Positions 8,795 to 17,164 of a DNA stretch of 64,000 nt are shown piece after piece. The stretch comes from Gemmatimonadaceae bacterium. GTDB lineage: Bacteria > Gemmatimonadota > Gemmatimonadetes > Gemmatimonadales > Gemmatimonadaceae. The stretch spans positions 94,557 through 158,556 of the forward strand of contig JBBJNV010000004.1 in NCBI GenBank assembly GCA_037721215.1. The letters are read 5' to 3'. Below the pieces are notes generated by a model. It had not been told where the DNA came from, ran no database searches, and saw only the letters and a program-made list of their open reading frames with translations. A program made the translations under genes and the position numbers. The first letter of the stretch is position 1. Each line of letters starts with the position of its first letter.

Positions 8795-10027
8795 TCAGTT
8801 CGAATCCCTCGTAAGGGATGCCGGCAGAATTCCCTTTGGGCCGAACTTGTCCCTCACCCGGTCGACGGTTCGGGCAACCAGGCGGTCGCGATCCGTTTCC
8901 GCCGACAGATCAGCACCCGCAGAGAACAAGATCATCTGATCAGCTTTTGGATCATGCGCCAGGGCTGAAAGGGCAACTCCAAGCAAACGTGCGGGCACCC
9001 GGCGCACACCACGCAGTTTCGCCAGCAGCTCACGGGCCACACGCAGAATGACGCGATCTGACACAACCGCCTCCGTCAGAGTTCGTCGCGCGGAACGTGT
9101 ACGGAAATCCATGTCGCGGATGCGCACCGTGATCGTCCGCGCGGCGAGGCCGGCGCCGCGTAGATCGAATGCCGCCTGCGTGACCAGCGCCAGCAGTTCG
9201 CGTTCAAGGTCACTGTCTTCATGCAAGTCTTCCGCGAAGGTTTCATCGCGGCTGATGCTCTTTGCTTCGCCGCCTGACTCCACCGCCGAATCGCTGACGC
9301 CGTGCACCCGGTCCCAGAGCCATTCCGCCTCTCTCTTCCCGAACCACTGCCGGAGCGTGGTCAGCTCGTGTCGAAGGACATCAGGGACGGTTGTCATTCC
9401 GAGTTTTGCGAGCCGCTCCTGAAACTTCGGCCCAACGAGCGGAAGTTCGGCGAGCGCGAAGGTACGCAGGAAAATTTCTTCCATTCCCGGCTCGACGATG
9501 TGCACTCCATCTGCTCCGGTGCCCGGTTTTGGCTTGGCGCGCTCGACAGCGAGCTTGGCGATGAGTTTGTTCGTACCTCCGCCAATCGAGATCGATACCC
9601 CGGTCTCGTTATGAACGGCGTCGCGCGCCCGGTGTGCGGTACGGGCGAGGTGCTCATGGTGATAGACGCGCTCGGTGCCGCCAAGGTCTAGATACCACTC
9701 ATCGATACTCGCGCCCTCGATGCCGGGGGCAAAGCGTTCCAGCACCCTCCGGATCTCGCCGCTTTTCGCCGAACAAGCCTTGCGTGGCACGGGCACGCAC
9801 ATCGCGTCGGGGCAAAGTCTGAGCGCCCGTGCGATGGGCATCGCGGAGCGGACACCGAACTTGCGGGTCTCCCATGAGGCAGAACAGACAACGCCGCGGC
9901 TTTCGCGCGATCCGCCAACTATCAGCAGCGGAGCCTGGCCGGCGCCGTTGGGGTCGATCATCCGCGCAACCGCGACGTAGAATGCGTCGGCGTCGGCGAG
10001 CAGGATTCGCCGCGGGATGTCTGGCAC
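8795..10027 (-). CDS. dinB: DNA polymerase IV (Y-family translesion polymerase)
   Basis: 410 residues. The catalytic acids are visible: LLADADAFYVAV at residue 9 (first Asp, with Tyr as the likely steric gate) and SIDEWYLDL near residue 106 (Asp-Glu). The Trp in SIDEWYLDL replaces the common Ala. TGVSISIGGGTNKLIAKLA is the thumb/palm signature, and LPLVGPKFQERLAKLGM is the helix-hairpin-helix. The little-finger domain follows. The C-terminus has no obvious canonical clamp-binding pentapeptide; DQMILFSAG could serve. Copies undamaged or damaged DNA with low fidelity. No LexA-like box was identified upstream by eye. Confidence 0.93.
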   Translation of the reverse strand: MPDIPRRILLADADAFYVAVARMIDPNGAGQAPLLIVGGSRESRGVVCSASWETRKFGVRSAMPIARALRLCPDAMCVPVPRKACSAKSGEIRRVLERFAPGIEGASIDEWYLDLGGTERVYHHEHLARTAHRARDAVHNETGVSISIGGGTNKLIAKLAVERAKPKPGTGADGVHIVEPGMEEIFLRTFALAELPLVGPKFQERLAKLGMTTVPDVLRHELTTLRQWFGKREAEWLWDRVHGVSDSAVESGGEAKSISRDETFAEDLHEDSDLERELLALVTQAAFDLRGAGLAARTITVRIRDMDFRTRSARRTLTEAVVSDRVILRVARELLAKLRGVRRVPARLLGVALSALAHDPKADQMILFSAGADLSAETDRDRLVARTVDRVRDKFGPKGILPASLTRDSN

Positions 10028-10133
10028 TCAGCGTCTTCCTTTAGTCTCACAGGTGATATGGACACCGAGACCACCGAGACCACTGAGACCATCTGGGAAA
10101 AACCTCACCAGCGATTCGGCGGCGGGCGACGGC

Positions 10134-10400
10134 TCACGCGAAACGCTTGAGCGACCGCTCGCGTGCTTTCCGGGCCTCCTCTTCACGATTCTTCGGCGCC
10201 GCGGTCGTGCTCATTGAATGGACGAGCCGGTATGCCGCGGCGGTCACTTCGTCCACCGCGCAATCGAAAGCCGCTTCGTTCGCGCGGCTCGGTCGGGTCG
10301 TCCCGCTCAGCTTGCGGACGAACTGAAGCGCCGACGCGCGAATTTCATCTTCGGTTGCGGGCGGCTCGAAATTGACCAGTGTCTTGATGTTCCGGCACAT
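10134..10400 (-). CDS. DUF2277 family protein
   Basis: 88 residues from ATG 10400: MCRNIKTLVNFEPPATEDEI is the hallmark start of DUF2277, and FVRKLSGTTRPSRANEAAFD is its second conserved block. A start six codons upstream is possible but relatives begin at MCRN. Small, soluble, function unknown; the conserved Cys-Arg-Asn start is notable. Gene order gives no hint: dinB lies downstream and a TPR lipoprotein upstream on the same strand. Confidence 0.9.
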   Translation of the reverse strand: MCRNIKTLVNFEPPATEDEIRASALQFVRKLSGTTRPSRANEAAFDCAVDEVTAAAYRLVHSMSTTAAPKNREEEARKARERSLKRFA

Positions 10401-10520
10401 TCTGCAATCCTCGTTCAATGGTTACAGGGACGACGAACGTTCCCGCGCCGCTCCTGGGCGCGAAGTCGCCAGACCAGAAGGCGCAAGCACCGATTACCGC
10501 GACGCTGCTTCCGTTGGAGA

Positions 10521-11375
10521 TCACCGCAGACGCCGGAGCTCCGCTTCCGATACGATGAATCCGAAGCCAGGCCAGCCTCCCGAACGAACCGAGCGCTCAA
10601 ACCAGCTCCTGGCGCGGGCCGTATCTCCCTTGACCAGGAACCAGTTGCCCACGCCATAGCTCAACGTTGCTATCTGGACATCTGCTGTGTCGGCCGGCGT
10701 GAAAACCTGGTCGGGGCCGATCTCGCCGCGGTAAAGCTTGAGCCGTCGCGCGTACGCATTGGATACCGCCAGCGAATCGGGGCGCCTCGCCAGCATCGCC
10801 TGCGCGTCGGTGTTCCGTCCCGCGCGGGAGAGCGACATCCAAAGCCAGTCAGTCGCCCCAGCCAGTTCCCCAGCATCAGGCGCGCGCCCCTGAGCCGTCG
10901 CAAAAGCTGCTGCTGCGCCAGTGAAATCTCCGCGCGCGAAACGGACAACGCCGAGGTGATACCAGATGCCGTAGATCGTGCTGTCGAGTCGACTGCCGCG
11001 GGTCAGATCGGCCGCCGCGCGATCGAAGTCTCGCACAGTCAGGTATCGATGACCGCGCCAGCGCAGCAGCAAAGGATTGTCCGGCGCGATTGCAAGGCCG
11101 CGGGTGAAGGTTGCGATTGCTTCCCGGAATTGACGGGCACCCGACTGGGCGACGCCGAGCTGAATGATTTTCTCGACGCTGCGCGGATCGGCGGCGAGGG
11201 CGACCTCAGCACGAGCAATCGCACCGGTGTCGGGCTGCGATCGATACACGATCCCGGCGGGCGAACGGTATTGAACCGAAGGGCCCCCTTCAGTCAGGCC
11301 GTTCGACTGAGCTCTCTGACTACACGCTGTGGGGAAAATCACCAGCAGCATCAACAGCGCGATCCGAATCAGCAT
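10521..11375 (-). CDS. TPR-repeat lipoprotein
   Basis: 284 residues from ATG 11375; MLIRIALLMLLVIFPTAC is a lipoprotein signal with Cys at 18. The mature protein has tetratricopeptide-like helices: AEVALAADPRSVEKIIQLGV, EAIATFTRGLAIAPDNPLLL, DFDRAAADLTRGSRLDSTIY and DFTGAAAAFATAQGRAPDAG. TPRs bind other proteins; the partner is unknown. The adjacent epimerase gene upstream ends about 60 bases away on the same strand. Confidence 0.8.
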   Translation of the reverse strand: MLIRIALLMLLVIFPTACSQRAQSNGLTEGGPSVQYRSPAGIVYRSQPDTGAIARAEVALAADPRSVEKIIQLGVAQSGARQFREAIATFTRGLAIAPDNPLLLRWRGHRYLTVRDFDRAAADLTRGSRLDSTIYGIWYHLGVVRFARGDFTGAAAAFATAQGRAPDAGELAGATDWLWMSLSRAGRNTDAQAMLARRPDSLAVSNAYARRLKLYRGEIGPDQVFTPADTADVQIATLSYGVGNWFLVKGDTARARSWFERSVRSGGWPGFGFIVSEAELRRLR

Positions 11376-11433
11376 AGTCGTACCTCGGTCACCAGATGTG
11401 GGATGTCTTTCATCGCATTCGCACATTTCCGCA

Positions 11434-12408
11434 TTACTCGACCCGTCTGGCCGATTCCGAAAGCATAAGCGCCTTGCTGTCGAGTAGCCAGTTCACGGCC
11501 TCCCGTGCCGCATCGACGGCGGTGTACATGGGTTTGAATCCAAGCAATGCCTCCGCCTTCGCTACGCTTGCGGCGGGAGAGTGCACGATGTGGTCGTGGG
11601 TGATCAATGCTTCCTGTGCGGTTACGGTTGTTCTCCACTGGTCCCAAGGCAGAAACTCGAGGCACGCATCGCGCCCGAACCATGACGACGCCGACTTTGC
11701 GTAGTCAGTCATCGTAACCGGTTCGCGCGCCGCGACGTGAAAAGCCTGGCCGACTGCGGCGTGGGGCTGGCCGAGCGCGAGTTCGAACGCCTGCGCTACA
11801 TCGTCGGCATGAACGTGCTGGAGTGTCGCCATCCCCTCGTCTGGAAGAGCAACCTTGTCCCCCTGCGCGAGGCGTGCAAAAACCGTCAGATCGAGGTTAC
11901 CCGCCGGATTGACCGGAACCCAACCCGCACCGGTGATGTGACCGGGGTGCAGCACCGAAGCTGGAAAGCCGCTGCCCGCGGCTTCAAGCAGGAATCGCTC
12001 GATCTGTGCCTTCCGGATGCCGTATTCGCCAAACGGTTCCCGCAGAGCGGTCTCGTCGTATGGACGCGACTTTGGAACGCCGTGCACCCACAAGGTGCCG
12101 CAGTGCAGGAAGAGCTCGACCCGGTCGCGGAGCGCATCAACGAGATGCGCCGCTGAGTCGAGAGTGAAGCAGATGAGATCGATGACGACGTCGGGCGAGA
12201 GCGTCGCGATCGCGCTACCGAAAGTGCGGTCGGCCTCTGCCGCCGCGCGATCGATGCCCACGTGTTGAACGTGGCGCCATGCGAGGGACTCGTGATAGGG
12301 TTGCCGCAGGCCGCGGCTGACGGCAAGTACTTCGTGTCCCGCCATGACGAGACGCGGAACCAGATAGCTGCCGATGTGGCCGGTGGCACCGATGATTACA
12401 ACGCGCAT
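11434..12408 (-). CDS. NAD(P)-dependent epimerase/dehydratase (extended SDR)
   Basis: 324 residues from ATG 12408. The N-terminus MRVVIIGATGHIGSYLVPRL has the GxTGxxG dinucleotide loop; SPDVVIDLICF follows, and the YxxxK pair is in FGEYGIRKAQIE near residue 130. HVHADDVAQAF is the usual C-terminal substrate-domain block. Acts on a sugar nucleotide or similar substrate that cannot be identified. The 344-residue reading upstream to 12468 adds residues without family match and overlaps the divergent gene, so the internal ATG is preferred. Confidence 0.85.
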   Translation of the reverse strand: MRVVIIGATGHIGSYLVPRLVMAGHEVLAVSRGLRQPYHESLAWRHVQHVGIDRAAAEADRTFGSAIATLSPDVVIDLICFTLDSAAHLVDALRDRVELFLHCGTLWVHGVPKSRPYDETALREPFGEYGIRKAQIERFLLEAAGSGFPASVLHPGHITGAGWVPVNPAGNLDLTVFARLAQGDKVALPDEGMATLQHVHADDVAQAFELALGQPHAAVGQAFHVAAREPVTMTDYAKSASSWFGRDACLEFLPWDQWRTTVTAQEALITHDHIVHSPAASVAKAEALLGFKPMYTAVDAAREAVNWLLDSKALMLSESARRVE

Positions 12409-12503
12409 GGGTGCGTGAGTCGAGGGTGGTGAATACGATGGCGTAGCCACGCCGCGGCATGACAGCACATATTATCGCTCGTCAACTTCCAACGGGATAT
12501 CCA

Positions 12504-13115
12504 ATGTTGCGCATCGCCGCCGTCGCTCTTCCACTCGTTCTCCCCGCGTTGGCGCTCCAGGCTCAAACTCCGTCCTACCCCTCTGCCGAGCGGCAGATTG
12601 CCGCGGCTATCAGTCCGCTTCCAGAGAATCTGCAAAAGGACTCCAAGGTTCTCGGATACACTGACCAGGGCAAGTTCGTCACTCTCCGATCCGGTACGAA
12701 CGACATGGTCTGCGTTGCCGACGACCCTGCGGGCAAGCAGTTCCATGTCGCCTGCTATCACAAGGCGCTGGAATCGTTCATGGCGCGGGGGCGTGAGCTG
12801 CACGGCATGAAGAAATCAAAGGAAGCAGTGGACAGCACTCGCCTCCGCGACGTCAGAACCGGGCGATACTCGATGCCGGCAAAGGCGGCCGCGCTGTATC
12901 AGTATTTTGCCCCGCGCGACAGTGTCGATGCCGCGACGGGCGCGGTGCGAGGCGCGCAGTACCTCTACGTCGTCTACACCCCGTATGCCACCTACAAGAG
13001 TACCGGCATCGCGGAAACTCCGGTCGAGGGCGGGCCATGGATCATGAACCCGGGCAAACCCTGGGCGCATCTCATGATTCAGCCGCAGAAGACCGCGAAT
13101 ATCACGATGAAGTAA
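12504..13115 (+). CDS. Secreted protein of unknown function
   Basis: 203 residues from ATG 12504 with a cleavable signal peptide (MLRIAAVALPLVLPALALQAQ). The mature region starts with YPSAERQIAAAISPLPENLQ and has two cysteines in MVCVADDPAGKQFHVACYHK, followed by a short Arg/Lys-rich helix and AQYLYVVYTPYATYKSTG. Similar proteins are found in Gemmatimonadota and Acidobacteriota as far as I recall, but no function is known. It is transcribed divergently from the epimerase; the two starts lie about 95 bases apart. Confidence 0.7.
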   Translation: MLRIAAVALPLVLPALALQAQTPSYPSAERQIAAAISPLPENLQKDSKVLGYTDQGKFVTLRSGTNDMVCVADDPAGKQFHVACYHKALESFMARGRELHGMKKSKEAVDSTRLRDVRTGRYSMPAKAAALYQYFAPRDSVDAATGAVRGAQYLYVVYTPYATYKSTGIAETPVEGGPWIMNPGKPWAHLMIQPQKTANITMK

Positions 13116-13175
13116 AGCTCAGCGCGGCATTCGCGCACGGCGACCAGCGCCGGAAATCAGAACGTCGCGCTGGAG

Positions 13176-13571
13176 TTGCCGGAACACGCGCGGGCCGAGC
13201 GTCGACCCTTTGATCTGGACGCAACCCGTCAGCTCATTGCGCAGCAGAACAAGCGCTTCACCAATGCGGATCTCACGGGCGACGTGGCCACGATCGACTC
13301 GATGTTTGTCCCGGATGCCAAGTCCTATCCGCCCGGCGCTGCCGCAGTGAGCGGCCTTCCCGCGCTGCACGCCTTTACCGTGGAGTACCTCAACGCCGGT
13401 CTCACCGAGTTTCGCGAGGAGACCACCGACTTCTACGGGAACGCGGAGTACGTTGTTGATGCAGGCACCTACGTCGCGAGGTACGGGCCGGACCACGTGA
13501 CCGAGCGCGGCAAGTACCTCAATGTGTGGCAGCAGGTGAACGGGAGCTGGAAGCTCAAGTCAAACATGTGA
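13176..13571 (+). CDS. NTF2-like (SnoaL/DUF4440) small protein, probably a cassette gene
   Basis: 131 residues from TTG 13176; the true start is uncertain. ATRQLIAQQNKRFTNADLTG, ATIDSMFVPDAKSYPPGAAA and GKYLNVWQQVNGSWKLKSNM are the helix, loop and final strand of DUF4440/SnoaL-like domains, which are often ketosteroid-isomerase folds. Unlike many relatives it has no signal peptide in the frame, so the 5' end may be truncated. The stop lies 58 bases before an attC-like site in the same direction, the arrangement of an integron gene cassette. Confidence 0.7.
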   Translation: MPEHARAERRPFDLDATRQLIAQQNKRFTNADLTGDVATIDSMFVPDAKSYPPGAAAVSGLPALHAFTVEYLNAGLTEFREETTDFYGNAEYVVDAGTYVARYGPDHVTERGKYLNVWQQVNGSWKLKSNM

Positions 13572-13629
13572 AACACCGACGCGCCTCCGCCGACGCCGAA
13601 GTGACCGGCCCCCGTACGTGATCCGTACG

Positions 13630-13767
13630 GTCTAACCCAGTGTTGCAGACGTACGGGCGCCCGGGACTCCGTTTCCCAGCTCGCGGCCGCACCTTCATAT
13701 TGAACTGCGGCGGGTGCGGCCGCTCAGCGCCGTGCGGCGCCCGCCGCTCAACACTAGGTCGTTAGAC
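13630..13767 (+). other. Integron attC recombination site
   Basis: 138 bp. It begins GTCTAAC (R'' box, matches RYYYAAC) and ends GTTAGAC (R' box, matches GTTRRRY). Just inside are the paired boxes CAGTGTTG and CAACACTAG, which are complementary with one mismatch, and further in a perfect 11-bp inverted repeat GCGGCCGCACC/GGTGCGGCCGC. Length and order fit attC sites (known range about 57-141 bp). No integrase gene is in the window. An upstream gene ends 58 bp before it and an ORF begins 23 bp after it. Confidence 0.75.
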
Positions 13768-13790
13768 GCACAAACTCAGTTGGATTCAGC

Positions 13791-13937
13791 ATGAGCGACT
13801 CAACGCCGGACCCGCTCGAAAGTGTCGCCTGGGCGTTCAACAGCGGTTTCGGCCCGCTGGTCTATGATGTGCACGATGACCGACGGCGGCCGACGCACTT
13901 TCCGCCTGTGTGCCGAGCACGTAACATCCCCCGATGA
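13791..13937 (+). pseudogene. Truncated cassette ORF (N-terminal stub)
   Basis: 48 codons from ATG 13791: MSDSTPDPLESVAWAFNSG then FGPLVYDV, after which the reading becomes Arg/Pro-rich and ends at a TGA overlapping the ATG of the kinase. The first 27 residues look like a real N-terminus (Y-D-V follows GPL as in a family of small cassette proteins I recall but cannot name). The rest does not. I infer a cassette gene cut by a rearrangement that brought in the kinase gene. Confidence 0.45.
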
Positions 13938-16624
13938 ACATCCTCGAACGCCTCACCGACGCGCTTGGCCGTAGCTATCGCGTGGAACGCGAGATCGGCG
14001 CGGGCGGCATGGCCACGGTGTATCTCGCGCACGACCTCCGACACGATCGCGAAGTGGCGATCAAGGTGCTGCATCCCGATCTCGGAGCAGCGCTCGGCGG
14101 CGAGCGGTTCCTGAGTGAAATTCGAACCACGGCCCGACTGCAGCATCCACACATTTTGCCACTGCTAGACAGCGGCGTGGCCGACACCCTGTTGTACTAC
14201 GTGATGCCGCTTGTGACCGGGGAGACGCTGCGCGCACGCATCGAGCGCGAAGGGCAACTCCCGATTGCCACCGCCGTGCAAATCGCGCGCGAAGTGGCCA
14301 GCGCACTCGAACACGCGCACAAACAGGGAATCGTTCATCGCGATATCAAGCCCGAGAACATCCTGCTGCAGGACGGCTCGGCGCTGGTGGCGGACTTTGG
14401 CATCGCGCTCGCCGTGCGGAGTGCCGGTGGGCAACGCCTCACGCAGACGGGGTTGAGTCTGGGCACGCCCCAGTACATGAGCCCCGAGCAGGCACTGGGA
14501 GAACGCGTGATCGACGCGCGCAGCGACGTGTATGCGTTGGCGGCAACCACGTACGAGATGTTGACCGGCGACCCGCCGTTCACCGGTTCCAGCGTGCAGG
14601 CGGTGGTCGCGAAGGTGATGAGCGCCGAACCGGAACGCCTCACGCTCACAAGGAAGACCATTCCTCTCGCGATTGAGCGTGCCGTACTCACGGGGCTCGC
14701 GAAATTGCCAGCCGACCGGCAGGAGAGTGCCGCTGCATTCGGCGCTGCGCTGCGCGATGCATCACCAGAGACGGTTTCCCCGACCACGCAGTCGGCGACG
14801 GCAGCCGCAAGCGCAACGCGTGTAGCGAATCACGGCACGACATGGAAAGTGGGTGTGGGCGGACTTGTTGTAGGCATGGTGATCATGGCGGCCGCGTTGT
14901 GGCCACGCGATGCATCGCGCGCCGGCACAAGCGCCATAGGCTTTGCGCGCACGCAGATGACGTTCAGCGGGAAGGTGGGTTTTCCGGCGATCACGCCGAT
15001 GGGCGATGTGACCGCCTTTGTCGAGCGAGAGTGCGAGCATACTGGAAATGACGCGTTTTCGAACGAGAATCTCGACAACGCTGCCGCACCGTGTTTTAGG
15101 TCGCTCATGGTCCAGGACACCGGATCGTCCACCGCCGTGCGGGTCATGAATCACGTGCCGAATATTCGCGCCGTCCGATGGCTGGCCAGCGCCACCAGTC
15201 TCGTCGTTGACGCGACGCTTGACTCGCTACGCAGCGGAATTTTTCTCGTCCCGCGTCTCGGCGGGACGGCACGACGCCTGGCGGAGCGGGGACCCTTCGA
15301 TGTGCATGGCAGCGGCGATACGATTCTCGTGTTGCCGTCCGAGGCCGCGACTGCCACGCATGCGCAGATCATTGCGACCGCAACGGGCGCCGTGGTTGAC
15401 AGCGTGTCCGTGCCCAAGAGTGATGTTGTCACGATCGCGTGGTCTCCCGACGGACAACGTATCGCGCTCAGCGATGAGGCGATCATCCTGCTCATCGCGC
15501 GTGACGGCACCGTGTTGGACTCACTCACTTTGAATACCCGACGCACGATCCGCTGGGCACCCGACGGATCGGCGTTGTTTGCCTTTTTGCCGGCACCCGC
15601 CCGCGACGACGAGTTCGTTCGTATCGACGTCGATCGAAACGGTCGCCTCGCTCGGCTGCCCGCCGCCGTGATGCCAAGCGTTGCCTCGCTCTATCGGGGC
15701 GAGTTCGACATTGCTGCACGCACCGGAAGGCTGCTGTTCATATCGGGCGAGGCACGGCAGGACCAGTGGGTATTTGGCGTGGGCGGGGGGAACGACCCTC
15801 CGCGCCCGGTGACGACCGGGACGTCGTGGTACGGCAGTGCCGTAATCGCCCCCGATGGGCGCACTCTGTACTACCTTCGCGGCAATGCCTCCGGCGACAA
15901 CCTGTATCGCTTGCCACTCGATGGAGCGCGGAACCGCATGCTGGACGATGAGGCGCTCACGAACAGCCGTGGCCCTGGGAATACTCCCATGGGCATCTCG
16001 CCCGATGGGCGTCGAGTGACGTTTCTGAAATCGGAGGGCGACGACTATAGCGCGTATGATTTTCACACCGGTGAGCGACGTGTCCTGCGTAAATCCCGCT
16101 GGCCGGGGCAGGATGCGCCGCTGCCGATTGCCGAAGGAGCATTGGTGTCGATCGGGCCGTCGGGACATGAGGTCGTCATCACTGACGGTAAGTCCGGGAC
16201 AAGTCGACGCCTGCCCATTCCCGACTCGCTGCAGCTGCTCCGTGGAGGCACGCTCAGTCCTGACGAGCAGGAACTTGCCGTCGCTGCACGGACGCCCACG
16301 GGTTTCGCGCTCGGTGCGGTGTCGCTTGCGTCCGGGCTCTTTCGCTTTCTTACACCGTTTGCGCCCAGCGTGCAGTCCAGTAAGCTGTCGTGGTCATCGG
16401 ACGGTTTTATCTACTTCGGCGCCTGGGAATCGGGTGCCAGCGCGCCGTCGCTGCTGCGCGTCAATAGCAGGTCCGGTGGCGCGCCCCAACGGGTCATGAC
16501 GCTCCCGACGCACTGCGCGCTCCAGAGCGTTTCGGTCGCGACGGCCGCGCCGCGGGGCGTGTGCAGGGTCGAGGACTTCCGGGGTGATGTCTATCTGGCA
16601 TCGATTCCCGGCGTGATGCGTTAG
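13934..16624 (+). CDS. Membrane Ser/Thr protein kinase with C-terminal beta-propeller sensor
   Basis: 896 residues. PknB-type kinase domain (about 15-275): glycine loop GAGGMATVY, VAIKVL lysine, HRDIKPEN catalytic loop, DFG, and SPEQ. A single membrane helix (VGVGGLVVGMVIMAAALW) is near residue 307. The outer about 560 residues carry PD40/WD40-like repeats such as IAWSPDGQRIAL and IRWAPDGSALF, probably a beta-propeller. Kinases of this layout phosphorylate cytoplasmic proteins in response to an extracytoplasmic signal. No sigma factor gene is next to it, unlike the other two kinases in the window. Starts four bases inside a cassette stub. Confidence 0.9.
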   Translation: MNILERLTDALGRSYRVEREIGAGGMATVYLAHDLRHDREVAIKVLHPDLGAALGGERFLSEIRTTARLQHPHILPLLDSGVADTLLYYVMPLVTGETLRARIEREGQLPIATAVQIAREVASALEHAHKQGIVHRDIKPENILLQDGSALVADFGIALAVRSAGGQRLTQTGLSLGTPQYMSPEQALGERVIDARSDVYALAATTYEMLTGDPPFTGSSVQAVVAKVMSAEPERLTLTRKTIPLAIERAVLTGLAKLPADRQESAAAFGAALRDASPETVSPTTQSATAAASATRVANHGTTWKVGVGGLVVGMVIMAAALWPRDASRAGTSAIGFARTQMTFSGKVGFPAITPMGDVTAFVERECEHTGNDAFSNENLDNAAAPCFRSLMVQDTGSSTAVRVMNHVPNIRAVRWLASATSLVVDATLDSLRSGIFLVPRLGGTARRLAERGPFDVHGSGDTILVLPSEAATATHAQIIATATGAVVDSVSVPKSDVVTIAWSPDGQRIALSDEAIILLIARDGTVLDSLTLNTRRTIRWAPDGSALFAFLPAPARDDEFVRIDVDRNGRLARLPAAVMPSVASLYRGEFDIAARTGRLLFISGEARQDQWVFGVGGGNDPPRPVTTGTSWYGSAVIAPDGRTLYYLRGNASGDNLYRLPLDGARNRMLDDEALTNSRGPGNTPMGISPDGRRVTFLKSEGDDYSAYDFHTGERRVLRKSRWPGQDAPLPIAEGALVSIGPSGHEVVITDGKSGTSRRLPIPDSLQLLRGGTLSPDEQELAVAARTPTGFALGAVSLASGLFRFLTPFAPSVQSSKLSWSSDGFIYFGAWESGASAPSLLRVNSRSGGAPQRVMTLPTHCALQSVSVATAAPRGVCRVEDFRGDVYLASIPGVMR

Positions 16625-16833
16625 GGTGCATCAGCGAGTCGCTCCATCAGCCCAGTCAGGTTGCACGACGCACGAGCCGCATCGCGGCTGGAGCGCGGCG
16701 TCTGTGCCTGGACCCTCACGGTGTGTCTTCCGCAATCTTGATCTTCGCCAGCAACGCTTTGAAGCGTGGATCACGCCGTACCGCGGGAATGTTGAAGTAA
16801 AATTTCTACGCCGGCATCCAGATCACATGCGCC

Positions 16834-17073
16834 TTGTACGCACGATCGGGAATACGCGAGACCCGCGCGCAGACCGTCACCATGTCATTGCAACAGGGGC
16901 TCTTCCGACCCAACGTAGCCATCGTTGCCGGCGCGGGCGACCGCGTCGAGCAGATGCAGCATGCAGAGGCGTCTGGCGCCGCCGCGTACATCACAGGCGA
17001 GATCAACTCGCGAATCGATACGGAGTATGGCCACCGGAAATTCGCTGACGTCGAGCGCTTCGCGGCGGCAAAC
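16834..17073 (+). pseudogene. NIF3-like fragment
   Basis: In a 540-bp space without an intact gene, one frame reads NVAIVAGAGDRVEQMQHAEA followed by AAYITGEINSRIDTEYGHRK, which resembles the second half of Nif3 dinuclear-metal proteins (xVAIVAGxGxD... YITGE). The N-terminal half and final His-containing tail are missing and no convincing start exists. I treat it as a relic. The nearby 16625-16833 stretch shows nothing else recognisable. Confidence 0.4.
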
Positions 17074-17164
17074 CCTGACAACCGGTCCATCTGCCCGTCG
17101 CGCTCGCCGCGTACGCATATTTCCGCCTTCGCCGAAAGTTGAGATTCCATTGACCGGAGAGTTC

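Noticed and set aside
10059..10092. GAGACCAC-type 9-bp near-repeat
   Set aside because: Only three imperfect copies, too short to interpret.
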